Shown here: positions 43,931 to 53,717 of the stretch, piece after piece
Layout of the letters: every line of letters starts with the position of its first letter
Numbering within the stretch: position 1 is the first letter of the stretch
From: an uncultured Ligilactobacillus sp.
GTDB taxonomy: Bacteria > Bacillota > Bacilli > Lactobacillales > Lactobacillaceae
Direction of reading: 5' to 3'
Length of the DNA stretch: 64,000 nt
Assembly: GCA_944326135.1 (NCBI GenBank)
Contig: CALVCU010000005.1
Span: 30,765-94,764, forward strand
The notes under the pieces: generated by a model
What the model was told of the DNA's origin: nothing
What the model saw: only the letters and a program-made list of their open reading frames with translations
Databases searched by the model: none
Program-made: the position numbers and the translations under genes

Positions 43931-46351
43931 ATAGCAAAATATGCACAAGTGATTGTAGATGTTCCTGCAATGCAAACTAATCATTCTTTTACTTATAAAA
44001 TTCCTGAGAAATTTAGGATGATTCTTCAAATTGGCATGCGTGTAACTGTAAGCTTTGGAAATGGAAACAGAAAAATTCAAGGATTTGTGGTTGGATTATC
44101 TGATGAATGCTCAAATGAACATCAATTAAAATCAATTATTGATGTTTTAGATTTAAAACCAGTTTTGAATGATGAAGCGTTACAGTTAGCTGACTGGTTA
44201 GTAACTGAAACATTTGCATTTAAAATTAAATGTTTGCAAGTAATGTTACCAAATGGACTACGTTCAAAATATGAAAAGACAATTAAGATAAAAGACGATT
44301 TTATAGAAGATGAAGAAATTCAGCGGCTATTTCAAGGGAAAAATGAATTAAAATATAATAGTCAAAAATTTAGTAGTAGACAATTAAAACAAATTGAGAA
44401 GTTACGTCGAGAAAAGAAAATTCTTGTAAATTATCATATTAAAGATAAAGCACAACCTAAGGAGGTCTGGGCATTTAAAGCAGAAGCATCAATTGAAGCT
44501 TTAAAAAAGATTAAAGCTGATTTGAGAAAAACTGCTATAAAGCAAAAAAGACTTTTAGAGTTTTTAATTAGAAATCATGATCAAGAATTTATTCAATCTA
44601 CAGTAACACGAGAATTTAATTTTACTGCAGTTGATATTAAAAAGGCTGCCGAAAAAGGGTGGCTTAAAAGATTTAAAATTACTAAGTATCGTAATCCCTA
44701 TGATATTAAAGAAGTAGAACGATCATTTCCCAAAAAATTAACACCTGATCAAAGAAAAGTTACTGACAGTGTGAATAAATCAATAGATGAAAAATTATCA
44801 CAAACATTTTTATTAGAAGGTGTAACTGGAAGTGGTAAAACAGAAGTTTATTTGCAGATAATTCAACATGCATTAGAACTTGGAAAAACAGCCTTAATGT
44901 TAGTTCCTGAAATTTCTCTAACTCCTCAAATAGTAAGACAATTTAAAGAACGATTTGGCAATGAAGTTGCATTATTACATAGTGCACTATCAGTCGGCGA
45001 AAGACTAGATGAATGGAGAAGAATTGAAGATGGAGATGCCAAAATAGTAATTGGCGCACGTTCAGCAATTTTTGCACCTTTGAAAAATATTGGTGTAATT
45101 ATAATGGACGAAGAGCATGAAAGCAGTTATAAGCAAGAAGATATGCCTAGATATCATGCACGAGATGTTGCTATTTGGCGTAGTAAACGGCATAAATGTC
45201 CTGTAGTTTTAGGAAGTGCAACTCCAAGTTTAGAATCTCGGGCGCGTGCACAAAAGGGAGTATACAAATGGTTAACGTTAGATAAACGGATAAATGGACG
45301 CCCTTTACCAGAGGTTAAACTAATTGATATGCGATCTGCAATACAGTCTGCACCGAATTTAGATATTTCATCAGAATTAGCTAGAGAAATAGAAAAAAGA
45401 CTTGCACGTCATGAACAAATTGTATTAATGTTAAATCGCAGGGGATATGCCGCATATATTATGTGTCGGCAATGTGGTGAAGTAATTAAGTGTCCTAATT
45501 GTGATATTTCATTAACATACCATAAAGATACAAATTCATTAAAATGTCATTATTGTGGACATGAGGAATTTGTGCCATCGGTTTGTCCTAACTGCCATAG
45601 TAAGAAATTACGTTGTTTTGGAACGGGGACACAAAAAGTTGAAAAAGAACTTATAGAGTTATTTCCAAGTGCTAGAATTATTCGAATGGATGTGGATACT
45701 ACTTCGCGTAAAGGGTCACATGAGCGATTATTAAAGCAATTTTCAGATGGAAAAGCAGATATTTTACTCGGTACTCAAATGATTGCAAAGGGATTGGATT
45801 TTCCAAATGTAACGCTTGTTGGAGTACTGAATGCAGATACAACATTAGCATTACCGGATTTTCGAGCAAGTGAACGTACATTTCAATTATTAACACAGGT
45901 TAGTGGACGAGCAGGAAGAGCTGAAAAAGATGGAAAAGTAATTATTCAAACTTTCAATCCTGAGCACTATGCAATACGTTATGCCCAAAAGCAAGATTAT
46001 GAATTGTTTTTTAAAAAGGAAATGTATATACGGCATCGTGGGGGATATCCACCTTATTTTTATACGATTCAAATTACTGCAAGTCATAAAAATGAGTCTG
46101 TTGCAGCTAAAAAAATGTATGAAATACAAGGTGAATTATTAAATCATATTTCATCAAAAGCAATGATATTAGGACCAACTCCTGCATCAATTGCTCGAAT
46201 TAATAATCAATACTATTATCAATTAGTAATTAAATATAAAAATGAACCAGAATTAGAAAAATACTTACAATCATTAATGAATGAAGTACAAAAAGAAGAG
46301 AGAAATGGATTGAAATTAATAATTGATAGAAATCCGATAAACTTTATGTAA
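43931..46351 (+). CDS. priA: Primosomal protein N' (PriA helicase), probable ATA start codon
   Basis: PriA restarts stalled replication forks. The helicase has Walker A GVTGSGKTEVY near residue 298 and DEEH near 395. Two zinc clusters follow (CRQC, CPNC, CHYC, CPNC), then the C-terminal helicase motifs GTQMIAKGLDF and QVSGRAGRAEK. No ATG, GTG or TTG has a ribosome site. GTG 43949 leaves the conserved first strand out. ATA 43931 has AGAGG (43920-43924) 6 bases upstream and gives M-A-K-Y-A-Q-V-I-V-D-V-P, as in other PriA proteins, and 806 residues. A start at ATT 43925 is less likely. Confidence 0.9.
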   Translation: MAKYAQVIVDVPAMQTNHSFTYKIPEKFRMILQIGMRVTVSFGNGNRKIQGFVVGLSDECSNEHQLKSIIDVLDLKPVLNDEALQLADWLVTETFAFKIKCLQVMLPNGLRSKYEKTIKIKDDFIEDEEIQRLFQGKNELKYNSQKFSSRQLKQIEKLRREKKILVNYHIKDKAQPKEVWAFKAEASIEALKKIKADLRKTAIKQKRLLEFLIRNHDQEFIQSTVTREFNFTAVDIKKAAEKGWLKRFKITKYRNPYDIKEVERSFPKKLTPDQRKVTDSVNKSIDEKLSQTFLLEGVTGSGKTEVYLQIIQHALELGKTALMLVPEISLTPQIVRQFKERFGNEVALLHSALSVGERLDEWRRIEDGDAKIVIGARSAIFAPLKNIGVIIMDEEHESSYKQEDMPRYHARDVAIWRSKRHKCPVVLGSATPSLESRARAQKGVYKWLTLDKRINGRPLPEVKLIDMRSAIQSAPNLDISSELAREIEKRLARHEQIVLMLNRRGYAAYIMCRQCGEVIKCPNCDISLTYHKDTNSLKCHYCGHEEFVPSVCPNCHSKKLRCFGTGTQKVEKELIELFPSARIIRMDVDTTSRKGSHERLLKQFSDGKADILLGTQMIAKGLDFPNVTLVGVLNADTTLALPDFRASERTFQLLTQVSGRAGRAEKDGKVIIQTFNPEHYAIRYAQKQDYELFFKKEMYIRHRGGYPPYFYTIQITASHKNESVAAKKMYEIQGELLNHISSKAMILGPTPASIARINNQYYYQLVIKYKNEPELEKYLQSLMNEVQKEERNGLKLIIDRNPINFM

Positions 46352-46364
46352 GGAGAAATGTATT

Positions 46365-47318
46365 ATGACTTCAATTGTATTTATGGGAACACCTGCATTT
46401 GCAGCTAATATTTTACAAGGAATTTTTGATTCGAATAAATATGATGTTCAAGCAGTTGTAACTCAACCAGATCGAAAAGTAGGAAGAAAACACAAACTAA
46501 CTCCTACGCCTGTTAAAGAGGTTGCATTAGCTCATAATGTTCAAGTTTTACAGCCTGAAAAAATTAGTAAAAGTGATGAAGCAGATAAAATTATAGAATT
46601 AAATCCTGATATTATTATTACAGCAGCATTTGGACAATTTTTGCCAATGAGTGTGATAAATGCAGCAAAAATTGGAACAATAAATGTTCATGGATCATTA
46701 TTACCAAAATATAGAGGTGGCGCTCCAATTCAACGAGCAATTATGAATGGTGATTCAGAAACGGGAGTATCCATTATGTATATGGAAAAGAAAATGGATG
46801 CAGGTGATGTTTTAGTTCAAGCAACAATGCCAATTAATGATAATGATGACTCAGGAACAATTTTTGAAAAAATGAGTGATTTAGGGCGTGATACGCTTTT
46901 AAAAATGTTGCCTGATTTTATTGATAATAAAATCAAAGCAGTTCCTCAAAATGAAGCAGAGGTAGTATTTGCACCTAATATTAAACCAGAGGAAGAAGAA
47001 TTGCATTTATCACAAAATGCAAAACAATTAGATTGGAAGATTCGTGCATTACGTCCTTATGTAGGTGCTTATTTTAATGATTTTAAAGGTAAAAGAGTCA
47101 AATTATGGGATATTACTGTTTTAGATGAAAAAACGAATGAGTCAGCGGGGACAGTTGTGGGAGTTGGCAAACATAATTTAAAAATTGCCGCAGCAGAAGG
47201 TACAGTTTATCAAATTAATAAATTACAAGTTGCAGGCAAACCACAAATGGATATTACTGCATATTTAAATGGATTAAGACAAGGAATTAAGGTAGGTCAA
47301 AAATTAATAAATGGGTAA
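46365..47318 (+). CDS. fmt: Methionyl-tRNA formyltransferase
   Basis: Fmt formylates initiator Met-tRNA using 10-formyltetrahydrofolate. It has 317 residues. MGTPAFAANIL opens the fold, and the catalytic HGSLLPKYRGGAPIQRAI contains the essential Asn/His/Asp neighbourhood. The C-terminal tRNA-binding domain begins near 205. It overlaps rsmB by 8 bases and belongs to the priA-fmt-rsmB chain. Confidence 0.97.
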   Translation: MTSIVFMGTPAFAANILQGIFDSNKYDVQAVVTQPDRKVGRKHKLTPTPVKEVALAHNVQVLQPEKISKSDEADKIIELNPDIIITAAFGQFLPMSVINAAKIGTINVHGSLLPKYRGGAPIQRAIMNGDSETGVSIMYMEKKMDAGDVLVQATMPINDNDDSGTIFEKMSDLGRDTLLKMLPDFIDNKIKAVPQNEAEVVFAPNIKPEEEELHLSQNAKQLDWKIRALRPYVGAYFNDFKGKRVKLWDITVLDEKTNESAGTVVGVGKHNLKIAAAEGTVYQINKLQVAGKPQMDITAYLNGLRQGIKVGQKLING

Positions 47319-48648
47319 TATAAAAAAATCACCTCGATTTTTAGCAATGGAATTGCTTGTTAAAATTCGAAAGCAAAAAACATATTCTAATATTGGATTA
47401 AATCAATTTATAAGGAAAAATGATTTAAATAATGCAGATGCAAGTTTATTAACTAATTTAGTATATGGAGTTTTACAATATCGATTAACTTTAGAATTCT
47501 ATTTAAAGCCTTTTATAAAAAAGGCAAGGAAGATTGATCCTTGGGTTTATGAGCTATTATTATTAGCGATTTATCAAATGGAATATTTAGATAGGATTCC
47601 AATTCATGCAATTTTTAATGAAACAATTGAAATTGCTAAAATAAAGGGACATGCTGGAACAAGAAAATTTGTAACTGGTATTCTTCATAATATTAAAAGA
47701 CAAGGATTGCCTAATTTTGATCATTTATCTGATGAACAATATTTAAGTATCAAAAATAGTGTTCCTATTTGGATTGTTAAACAGTTAATTAATTCTGTAG
47801 GTTTAGAAAAAACAAATAAAATTTTACAAAGTGTAAATCAAAAGCCTAATGAGAGTTTAAGAGTAAATGTAGTTAAAAATAGCAAAAATGACCTTCAAGT
47901 AGAATTGAAGGAAGAGGACATTGAAACAACCGATAGTAAAGTTGCTAAAGATGGCTTAGTTGCTCAGTCAGGATTTTTAGCAGGAACACAAGCTTTTAAA
48001 AATGGTAAATTTATTATTCAAGATGAAAGTGCAATGTTAGTGGAAGAGTCAATGAACGTTGCACCTGGCGAAATAATTTTAGATGCATGTTCTGCTCCTG
48101 GTGGGAAAACAACTCAAATTGCAGCAGCATTAAAAAATAGTGGAAAAGTAGTTGCATTAGATATTCATGAACATAAATTAAAGTTAGTAGAACAAAATGC
48201 TTTACGATTAGGAGTAAACAGTGTAATTGAAACTCAGAAACTGGATGCACGGAAAGTTTCAAATGAGTTTCCTGATAATTATTTTGATCAGATTCTAGTT
48301 GATGCACCATGTTCAGGAATTGGTCTAATTAGAAGGAAACCAGAAATTAGATATGATAAAACACTAAAAGATTCACTAAATTTAGCAAAAATTCAGTTAT
48401 CAATTTTAGATTCAGTTGCTGATAAGTTGAAAGTTGGCGGAAAGCTAACATATAGTACATGTACAATTTTGCCAACCGAAAATCAAACTGTAGTAGATAG
48501 CTTTTTAAAATCACATTCTAATTTTGTACAAATTAAGACTAAAACGGCCAAAGCAATAAAAGATAGTCGGGAAGATTTAGGATTGACAATTTATCCAGAT
48601 GATTTTAATTCTGATGGCTTCTTTATTGCAACACTAGTCAAAAAGTAG
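47311..48648 (+). CDS. rsmB: 16S rRNA (cytosine(967)-C(5))-methyltransferase RsmB
   Basis: RsmB methylates C967 of 16S rRNA with SAM. It has 445 residues. An N-terminal NusB-like RNA-binding domain (about 1-140) is followed by a Rossmann methyltransferase with DACSAPGGKTTQIA and the catalytic Cys pair in DAPCSGIG and STCTI. It overlaps fmt by 8 bases and is followed closely by prpC. Confidence 0.95.
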   Translation: MGNIKKSPRFLAMELLVKIRKQKTYSNIGLNQFIRKNDLNNADASLLTNLVYGVLQYRLTLEFYLKPFIKKARKIDPWVYELLLLAIYQMEYLDRIPIHAIFNETIEIAKIKGHAGTRKFVTGILHNIKRQGLPNFDHLSDEQYLSIKNSVPIWIVKQLINSVGLEKTNKILQSVNQKPNESLRVNVVKNSKNDLQVELKEEDIETTDSKVAKDGLVAQSGFLAGTQAFKNGKFIIQDESAMLVEESMNVAPGEIILDACSAPGGKTTQIAAALKNSGKVVALDIHEHKLKLVEQNALRLGVNSVIETQKLDARKVSNEFPDNYFDQILVDAPCSGIGLIRRKPEIRYDKTLKDSLNLAKIQLSILDSVADKLKVGGKLTYSTCTILPTENQTVVDSFLKSHSNFVQIKTKTAKAIKDSREDLGLTIYPDDFNSDGFFIATLVKK

Positions 48649-48657
48649 GTGAGAGTG

Positions 48658-49404
48658 TTGGAGTTTGCATACCAGACAGATAGAGGAAATGTTCGTAAAA
48701 TTAATGAGGATTGTGGAGGCATTTTTAAAAATAAGAATGGCCTATACTTAGGAATAATAGCTGATGGTATTGGTGGAAACCGAGGTGGAGATGTCGCTTC
48801 AGCAATGGTTACAAATCATCTTGGATACTTGTTTGAAGAGTCATCATTTACTGAAATTGAAGATGCATATGACTGGTTGCAAGCGCGCTTACAACTTGAA
48901 AATGACTTACTAATAGAAAAGGGTCAACGATATATTGATCTTAAAGAAATGGGAACTACGTTTGTTTGTATATTAATTTCTGAATGTAGTTGTATCATAG
49001 CAAATATTGGTGATAGTCGCGGTTATCGTTTTCGTAATGGTAAATTATTGCAAATTACACAAGATCATTCTTTAGTTAATGAATTAGTAAAATCAGGTGC
49101 AATTACGAAAGAAGAAGCTAAAAATCATCCGCAGAAAAATGTAATTATTAAAACACTGGGGATAAATAAAGATGCTCAGATGGATCGGCATACACTCAGA
49201 ATTCAAAGAGATGATATTTTCTTATTATGTTCTGATGGCCTTTCAAAATTAATAAGTGATGATGAGATTATCAAAATATTAAATAATAAGAAGAGTAGTT
49301 TAGATGAAAAATGCAATAAATTAATTGAAAAAGCTAAAAATAATGGCGGAACAGACAACATTACTGTAATTTTAGCATCAGAAGAAGGCGGTGATTCTCA
49401 ATGA
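48658..49404 (+). CDS. prpC: PP2C-type serine/threonine phosphatase PrpC/Stp
   Basis: This Mn-dependent phosphatase reverses PrkC phosphorylation. It has 248 residues. Metal motifs are in RKINEDCGGIF, the IADGIGGNRGGDVAS segment, ANIGDSRGYR and GGTDNITVI. I start at TTG 48658, 5 bases after AGGTGA; GTG 48649 lies within that site. It overlaps prkC by four bases (ATGA), a typical coupling. Confidence 0.94.
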   Translation: MEFAYQTDRGNVRKINEDCGGIFKNKNGLYLGIIADGIGGNRGGDVASAMVTNHLGYLFEESSFTEIEDAYDWLQARLQLENDLLIEKGQRYIDLKEMGTTFVCILISECSCIIANIGDSRGYRFRNGKLLQITQDHSLVNELVKSGAITKEEAKNHPQKNVIIKTLGINKDAQMDRHTLRIQRDDIFLLCSDGLSKLISDDEIIKILNNKKSSLDEKCNKLIEKAKNNGGTDNITVILASEEGGDSQ

Positions 49405-51029
49405 GAATAGGTTACATTGTCGACCATCGTTATAAAATACTAAATTTTTTGGGTGAAGGCGGAATGGCAAATGTTTATGAAGCTGAAGATTTAGTATTAC
49501 ATCGAAAAGTTACTTTGAAAATGTTGCGATTAGATTTGCAGGGTGATTCTAAAGCTGTAGATCGATTTCGCAAGGAAGCAAATTCACTGACAAAGTTAAG
49601 TGATCCGCATATAGTTAAAATTTATGATTTTGGAAATGAATTGGGAATCCCATATTTGGTAATGGAATATATTAAAGGAATGGATTTAAAGTCATATTTA
49701 AAAAACAATTATCCATTATCTTTAGAAAAAGTTGTTGATATTATGCAACAAGTTCTATCTGCAGTAAAAGCTGCACATCAAATGGGAATAATTCACCGAG
49801 ACTTAAAACCACAAAATATTTTGATAGATGATTTTGGAAAAATAAAAGTGACTGATTTTGGTATTTCAATTGCGACAATTGAATCAGCAACAATTACAAA
49901 AACAAATACTATGGTTGGATCAGTACATTACATTTCACCTGAACAAGCTCGTGGTTCCATCATCACAAACCAATCTGATATTTATTCATTAGGAATTATT
50001 TTATTTGAATTGCTAACAGGAAGGGTTCCTTATCAGGGAGAAACTGCGGTATCAATTGCTGTGAAGCATTATCAAAATAAGCTTCCATCTGTGAAATCGA
50101 TAAATCCTAAAATTCCACAATCAATGGAAAATATTGTATTACGTGCAACTGCCAAAAATTTGAATGACAGGTATCAAACGATTGAAGAAATGCAGAGAGA
50201 TCTAAAAACTGCATTACTTCCAATTAGAAAAAATGAGCCTAAGTGGGAACCAGAGGAATCATTGCAAGAAGAAACGAAGATACTTGAAATGCCAATTTCA
50301 CATTCAAAGCAAAATAAAGAAAAAACTAAAACTAAAAAAAGAAAATTTAATCGTCATCCAATTGCTTTATCAGTTGGAATAGTTGGCATTTTATTTATTG
50401 CATTGATTTTTGTTTTATCATTAAAAGTTCAAGTTCCTGATTTAAGAGGAATGAATATAAAGGAAGCTCAAGAAGTTCTTTTAAGTAATAATCTTAAATT
50501 GGGTAAAAAAGTTTATCAGTACAGTAATTCGTATTTAAAAGGTCAAACTATAAAAACGATACCTGCACGACAAGCAACAGTAAAAAGAAATTCGAAGGTT
50601 AATATTGTAATTTCTAAAGGACCACATAAAATAAAGTTTGGCTCATATGTCGGACAAGATTATGAGAAAGTACGTAATAAACTTTTGAAAAAGGGCACAC
50701 TTGTAAGTGAAGAAAAGGAATATTCTAATAAAGTTCCAAAGGGAAAGATTATTAGTCAGAATGTTAATCCAGATATGAAAGTTAATATGTATCAACTACC
50801 AGTAACGTTTACAGTGAGTCAAGGAATTAAGGAATTTAAAATTAGAGATTTAAGTGGATATACTCAAAAAAGTGTAGAAGATTATGCTTTAGAACATAAT
50901 TTAACTGTAATTTTTAATGAAGAATATTCAGATACTGTTCCAGAAGGTCAAGTGATTTCACAGTCTCCTGAAGCAGATTCAGAAATTCAAGAAGGATCTC
51001 AAGTTACAGTTACAATTTCATTAGGATAG
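49401..51029 (+). CDS. prkC: Serine/threonine protein kinase PrkC/StkP with PASTA domains
   Basis: This is a membrane receptor kinase that senses cell-wall fragments through PASTA domains. It has 542 residues. The Gly-rich loop GEGGMANVYEAE is at 18-29, the catalytic Lys at 40 (VTLK), HRDLKPQN near 132-139, and DFGIS is the Mg motif. One membrane helix is at about 320-342. Three PASTA repeats follow to the end, each closing with a VTISKG-like strand. It overlaps prpC by four bases. Confidence 0.96.
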   Translation: MRIGYIVDHRYKILNFLGEGGMANVYEAEDLVLHRKVTLKMLRLDLQGDSKAVDRFRKEANSLTKLSDPHIVKIYDFGNELGIPYLVMEYIKGMDLKSYLKNNYPLSLEKVVDIMQQVLSAVKAAHQMGIIHRDLKPQNILIDDFGKIKVTDFGISIATIESATITKTNTMVGSVHYISPEQARGSIITNQSDIYSLGIILFELLTGRVPYQGETAVSIAVKHYQNKLPSVKSINPKIPQSMENIVLRATAKNLNDRYQTIEEMQRDLKTALLPIRKNEPKWEPEESLQEETKILEMPISHSKQNKEKTKTKKRKFNRHPIALSVGIVGILFIALIFVLSLKVQVPDLRGMNIKEAQEVLLSNNLKLGKKVYQYSNSYLKGQTIKTIPARQATVKRNSKVNIVISKGPHKIKFGSYVGQDYEKVRNKLLKKGTLVSEEKEYSNKVPKGKIISQNVNPDMKVNMYQLPVTFTVSQGIKEFKIRDLSGYTQKSVEDYALEHNLTVIFNEEYSDTVPEGQVISQSPEADSEIQEGSQVTVTISLG

Positions 51030-51052
51030 TTATATAGAAAGGACCGATGTAT

Positions 51053-51916
51053 TTGAAGGGCCAAATTCGGCAATCATTAAGTGGATATTACGATGTAGTA
51101 ACACCAGATGGAGAAGAAGTTCGTACACGTGCACGAGGAGTATTTAGAAAAAAACGTCAATCGCCACTTGTAGGAGATTGGGTAGATTTTAAAGTAGAAC
51201 ATGATGAAGGATATTTGTTAAAAATTTATCCAAGAAAAAACCAATTAATTAGACCTGCAATTGCAAATGTGGATGCAGCAATTGTAGTTAGTGCTTGTGT
51301 ACAACCTGATTTTTCTAGTAATTTATTAGACCGCCAATTAATAATGCTAGAGTCTAATAAAATAATGCCAATATTATATTTTTCAAAAGTTGATTTATTA
51401 AATGAAGATCAAAAGAGTTCAATGGATAAAATTTTTGATTACTATAAAAAATTTTATCCTATTGCCACATCAATTGATGATATGTTAGATTTATTAAATA
51501 CAATCTCTGAAAAAGTTATTGTGGTAATGGGGCAAACTGGAGCCGGTAAATCAACTCTTTTAAATAAAATTGATCCTGAATTAAATTTACAAACAGGTGA
51601 AATTTCAAAAGCATTAAGCAGGGGAAAACATACTACTAGGAAAGTCACTTTGATTAGTGTACAGGATAATTTAATCGCTGATACACCTGGATTTTCATCG
51701 TTTGATCTTCTAGAAATTTCGAAAGAGGAGTTACCTAATTATTATCCAGATTTTATTATATATCGTGATAAATGTAAGTACAGGGGCTGTTTACATGTAA
51801 ATGAACCTGGATGTGCTGTTAAAGATGCAGTTGCATCAAATGAGATTTTACAGTCACGATATGATAATTATTTGCAATTTCATAAAATGATTTTGCAACA
51901 AAAACCTAAATATTAA
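51053..51916 (+). CDS. rsgA: Ribosome small-subunit-dependent GTPase RsgA
   Basis: RsgA acts late in 30S assembly. It is a circularly permuted GTPase with an N-terminal OB fold (GQIRQSLSGYYDV). G1 is GQTGAGKST, G3 is DTPGFSSF, and the C-terminal zinc motif is CKYRGCLHVNEPGC. TTG 51053 is 9 bases after AAAGGA, while ATG 51047 is only 3 bases from it; both remain possible (287 or 289 residues). It follows prkC by about 20 bases, in the prpC-prkC-rsgA-rpe-thiN cluster. Confidence 0.92.
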   Translation: MKGQIRQSLSGYYDVVTPDGEEVRTRARGVFRKKRQSPLVGDWVDFKVEHDEGYLLKIYPRKNQLIRPAIANVDAAIVVSACVQPDFSSNLLDRQLIMLESNKIMPILYFSKVDLLNEDQKSSMDKIFDYYKKFYPIATSIDDMLDLLNTISEKVIVVMGQTGAGKSTLLNKIDPELNLQTGEISKALSRGKHTTRKVTLISVQDNLIADTPGFSSFDLLEISKEELPNYYPDFIIYRDKCKYRGCLHVNEPGCAVKDAVASNEILQSRYDNYLQFHKMILQQKPKY

Positions 51917-51936
51917 TTGAGAAATGGGGAAAAGTA

Positions 51937-52596
51937 ATGGAAATTGTGCCTTCTATTTTAAGTGCTAATTTTGCACATTTAGCAAAAGATATAAAGAAAG
52001 TTGAGAATAGTATAAACTATTTGCATATTGATATTATGGATGGACAATTTGTTGAAAATTTATCATTTGGTCCAATGATAGTTTCTGCTATTCGACCATT
52101 AACTGATTTAAAATTTGAATGTCATTTAATGGTTTTGAATCCTGAAAAATATTTAATTAAATTAAAAGAAGCTGGAGCTAATGTAATTGGAGTTCATGTT
52201 GAATCAACTGCTCATATACATAGAGTAATTGATGCTATTCATCGTTTAGGAATGGAAGCTGAGATAGTTTTGAATCCTGGTACACCTATTGCTCTAATTG
52301 AGCCTTTATTAGATGAAGTAGAGTCAATTTTAGTCATGACAGTAGATCCAGGTGCAGGTGGTCAAAAAATGATAAAAAAATGTTTAAAAAAAGTTTTGAC
52401 CTTATCGGAACTACGGGATATGAATGATTATAATTATCGTATTGAAATTGATGGAGGCGTTAATAAAGATACTATTCAAAATGCTCAAAGCATGGGTGTT
52501 GATAGAGCGGTTGCTGGTTCTTATGTTTTCAAAAGCGATAATCCAAGTGAGAGAATAGCTACTTTAATGAAAGAATGCCAAAAAGATGAAAGTTAA
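51937..52596 (+). CDS. rpe: Ribulose-phosphate 3-epimerase
   Basis: Rpe interconverts ribulose 5-phosphate and xylulose 5-phosphate. It is a TIM barrel of 219 residues. Metal-site motifs are IVPSILSANFA at the start, LHIDIMDGQFV, FECHLMV and the second Asp in YRIEIDGGV. MTVDPGAGGQ binds phosphate. It overlaps thiN by 11 bases, as is common in Bacilli. Confidence 0.96.
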   Translation: MEIVPSILSANFAHLAKDIKKVENSINYLHIDIMDGQFVENLSFGPMIVSAIRPLTDLKFECHLMVLNPEKYLIKLKEAGANVIGVHVESTAHIHRVIDAIHRLGMEAEIVLNPGTPIALIEPLLDEVESILVMTVDPGAGGQKMIKKCLKKVLTLSELRDMNDYNYRIEIDGGVNKDTIQNAQSMGVDRAVAGSYVFKSDNPSERIATLMKECQKDES

Positions 52597-53227
52597 AATT
52601 TTAACAGGTGGCCCTGATGATTGTATTCCTAATGAAATATATGATTATAAAAGTGATAATTGGTGTGGCGTAGATATTGGAGCTAGCAAACTGATTGAAC
52701 ATGATATTAATCCTTTATTATCGATTGGGGATTTTGATTCATCCACAGCAAGAGAATTAGAATTAGTTCGACTTAAGAGTAAAAAAACAATCTATAAACC
52801 ATTAAAGGATGATATTACAGATACAGAATTAGCTTTAAGATATTTAATAACTAATTACGAAATCGACCAAATTGAGTTATATGGAGCAACAGGAGGACGA
52901 TTAGATCAGTTATTAGCTAATATATTTTTTATCTTAAAGCCATGCTATCAGAATTATGTTGAAAAAATTCAAATTATAGATAAATGGAATAAGATAAAAT
53001 TTTTCTTACCTGGAAGTCATCAATTGAAAAAAGATAATGATATGAAGTATTTAGCTTTTGTACCATTAACTCAAGTAAAAGAACTTGAATTGCCTGATGA
53101 AAAATATACATTAAATAAAACTAATTTTATGGCACCTGTTTCTTTATCAAGTAATGAATTTATAGGAAAAAATGCTAGTTTTAGTTTTAAAAGTGGTGTT
53201 GTAATGGTAATTCAAAGTAAAGATTAA
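52586..53227 (+). CDS. thiN: Thiamine pyrophosphokinase
   Basis: ThiN converts thiamine to thiamine pyrophosphate. It has 213 residues. The catalytic-domain motifs GVDIGASKLIEH, LSIGDFDS, the DDITDTELAL segment and ELYGATGGRLDQLLANI are present. The start overlaps rpe. It ends this cluster before a bidirectional terminator. Confidence 0.93.
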   Translation: MKVKILTGGPDDCIPNEIYDYKSDNWCGVDIGASKLIEHDINPLLSIGDFDSSTARELELVRLKSKKTIYKPLKDDITDTELALRYLITNYEIDQIELYGATGGRLDQLLANIFFILKPCYQNYVEKIQIIDKWNKIKFFLPGSHQLKKDNDMKYLAFVPLTQVKELELPDEKYTLNKTNFMAPVSLSSNEFIGKNASFSFKSGVVMVIQSKD

Positions 53228-53228
53228 T

Positions 53229-53263
53229 AAAAAAGAGGTTATGCAATGCATAACCTCTTTTTT
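53229..53263 (+). terminator. Bidirectional terminator between thiN and rpmB
   Basis: AAAAAAGAGGTTATGCA (53229-53245) pairs with TGCATAACCTCTTTTTT (53247-53263). It has runs on both sides, so it can end thiN on + and rpmB on -. Confidence 0.92.
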
Positions 53264-53272
53264 CGTCTTTAA

Positions 53273-53458
53273 TTAAACACGAGTAACTTTACCTGATTTT
53301 AAAGCACGTGTTGAAACCCAAACCTTCTTAGGTTTACCATCAACTAAGATACGAACTTTTTGCAAGTTTGGCTTCCAGCTACGATTTGTTTGGTTTAAAG
53401 CGTGTGAACGTTTTTTACCAAAAGTTGTCTTACGACCTGTAATATAATCTTTAGCCAT
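53273..53458 (-). CDS. rpmB: 50S ribosomal protein L28
   Basis: L28 is a 61-residue large-subunit protein. It starts [22 protein letters not shown] and ends [14 protein letters not shown], without the zinc cysteines of some forms. A good GGGAGGG site precedes the ATG. It is transcribed away from the Asp23 gene. Confidence 0.96.
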   Translation of the reverse strand: MAKDYITGRKTTFGKKRSHALNQTNRSWKPNLQKVRILVDGKPKKVWVSTRALKSGKVTRV

Positions 53459-53680
53459 TTCAAATTCCCTCCCTTAATTTAAATTCGATCTTAAATAAAG
53501 AATCTTTATTCACTAGATTAAGTTATCATAGAAATAATATTTATGCAAGATATTTCTGTAAAGTTAAATTACTTGTCACTAAATTATCAAATTTTGTGTT
53601 ATTATAATTAGGTATTGAATTGAATTTACCGGATTAAATTTAATTAACTTTTTTTTCAAATTTGTGTATGATAAAATTAC

Positions 53681-53699
53681 GATAATGATTGTCATTATT
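53681..53699 (+). promoter_or_regulatory. Fur-box-like palindrome upstream of the Asp23/fakA operon
   Basis: The 19-base site GATAATGATTGTCATTATT matches the classical Fur consensus GATAATGATAATCATTATC at 16 of 19 positions. It lies right after a plausible -10 (TATGAT 53667-53672 or TAAAAT 53672-53677) and just before AAAGGAGG, where an operator or a leader hairpin would sit. No metal-related gene is nearby. Confidence 0.45.
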
Positions 53700-53717
53700 T
53701 AAAGGAGGCAAATTGTC

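Noticed and set aside
48014..48310. A 98-codon - strand frame
   Set aside because: It is antisense to the catalytic region of rsmB and has no start signals.
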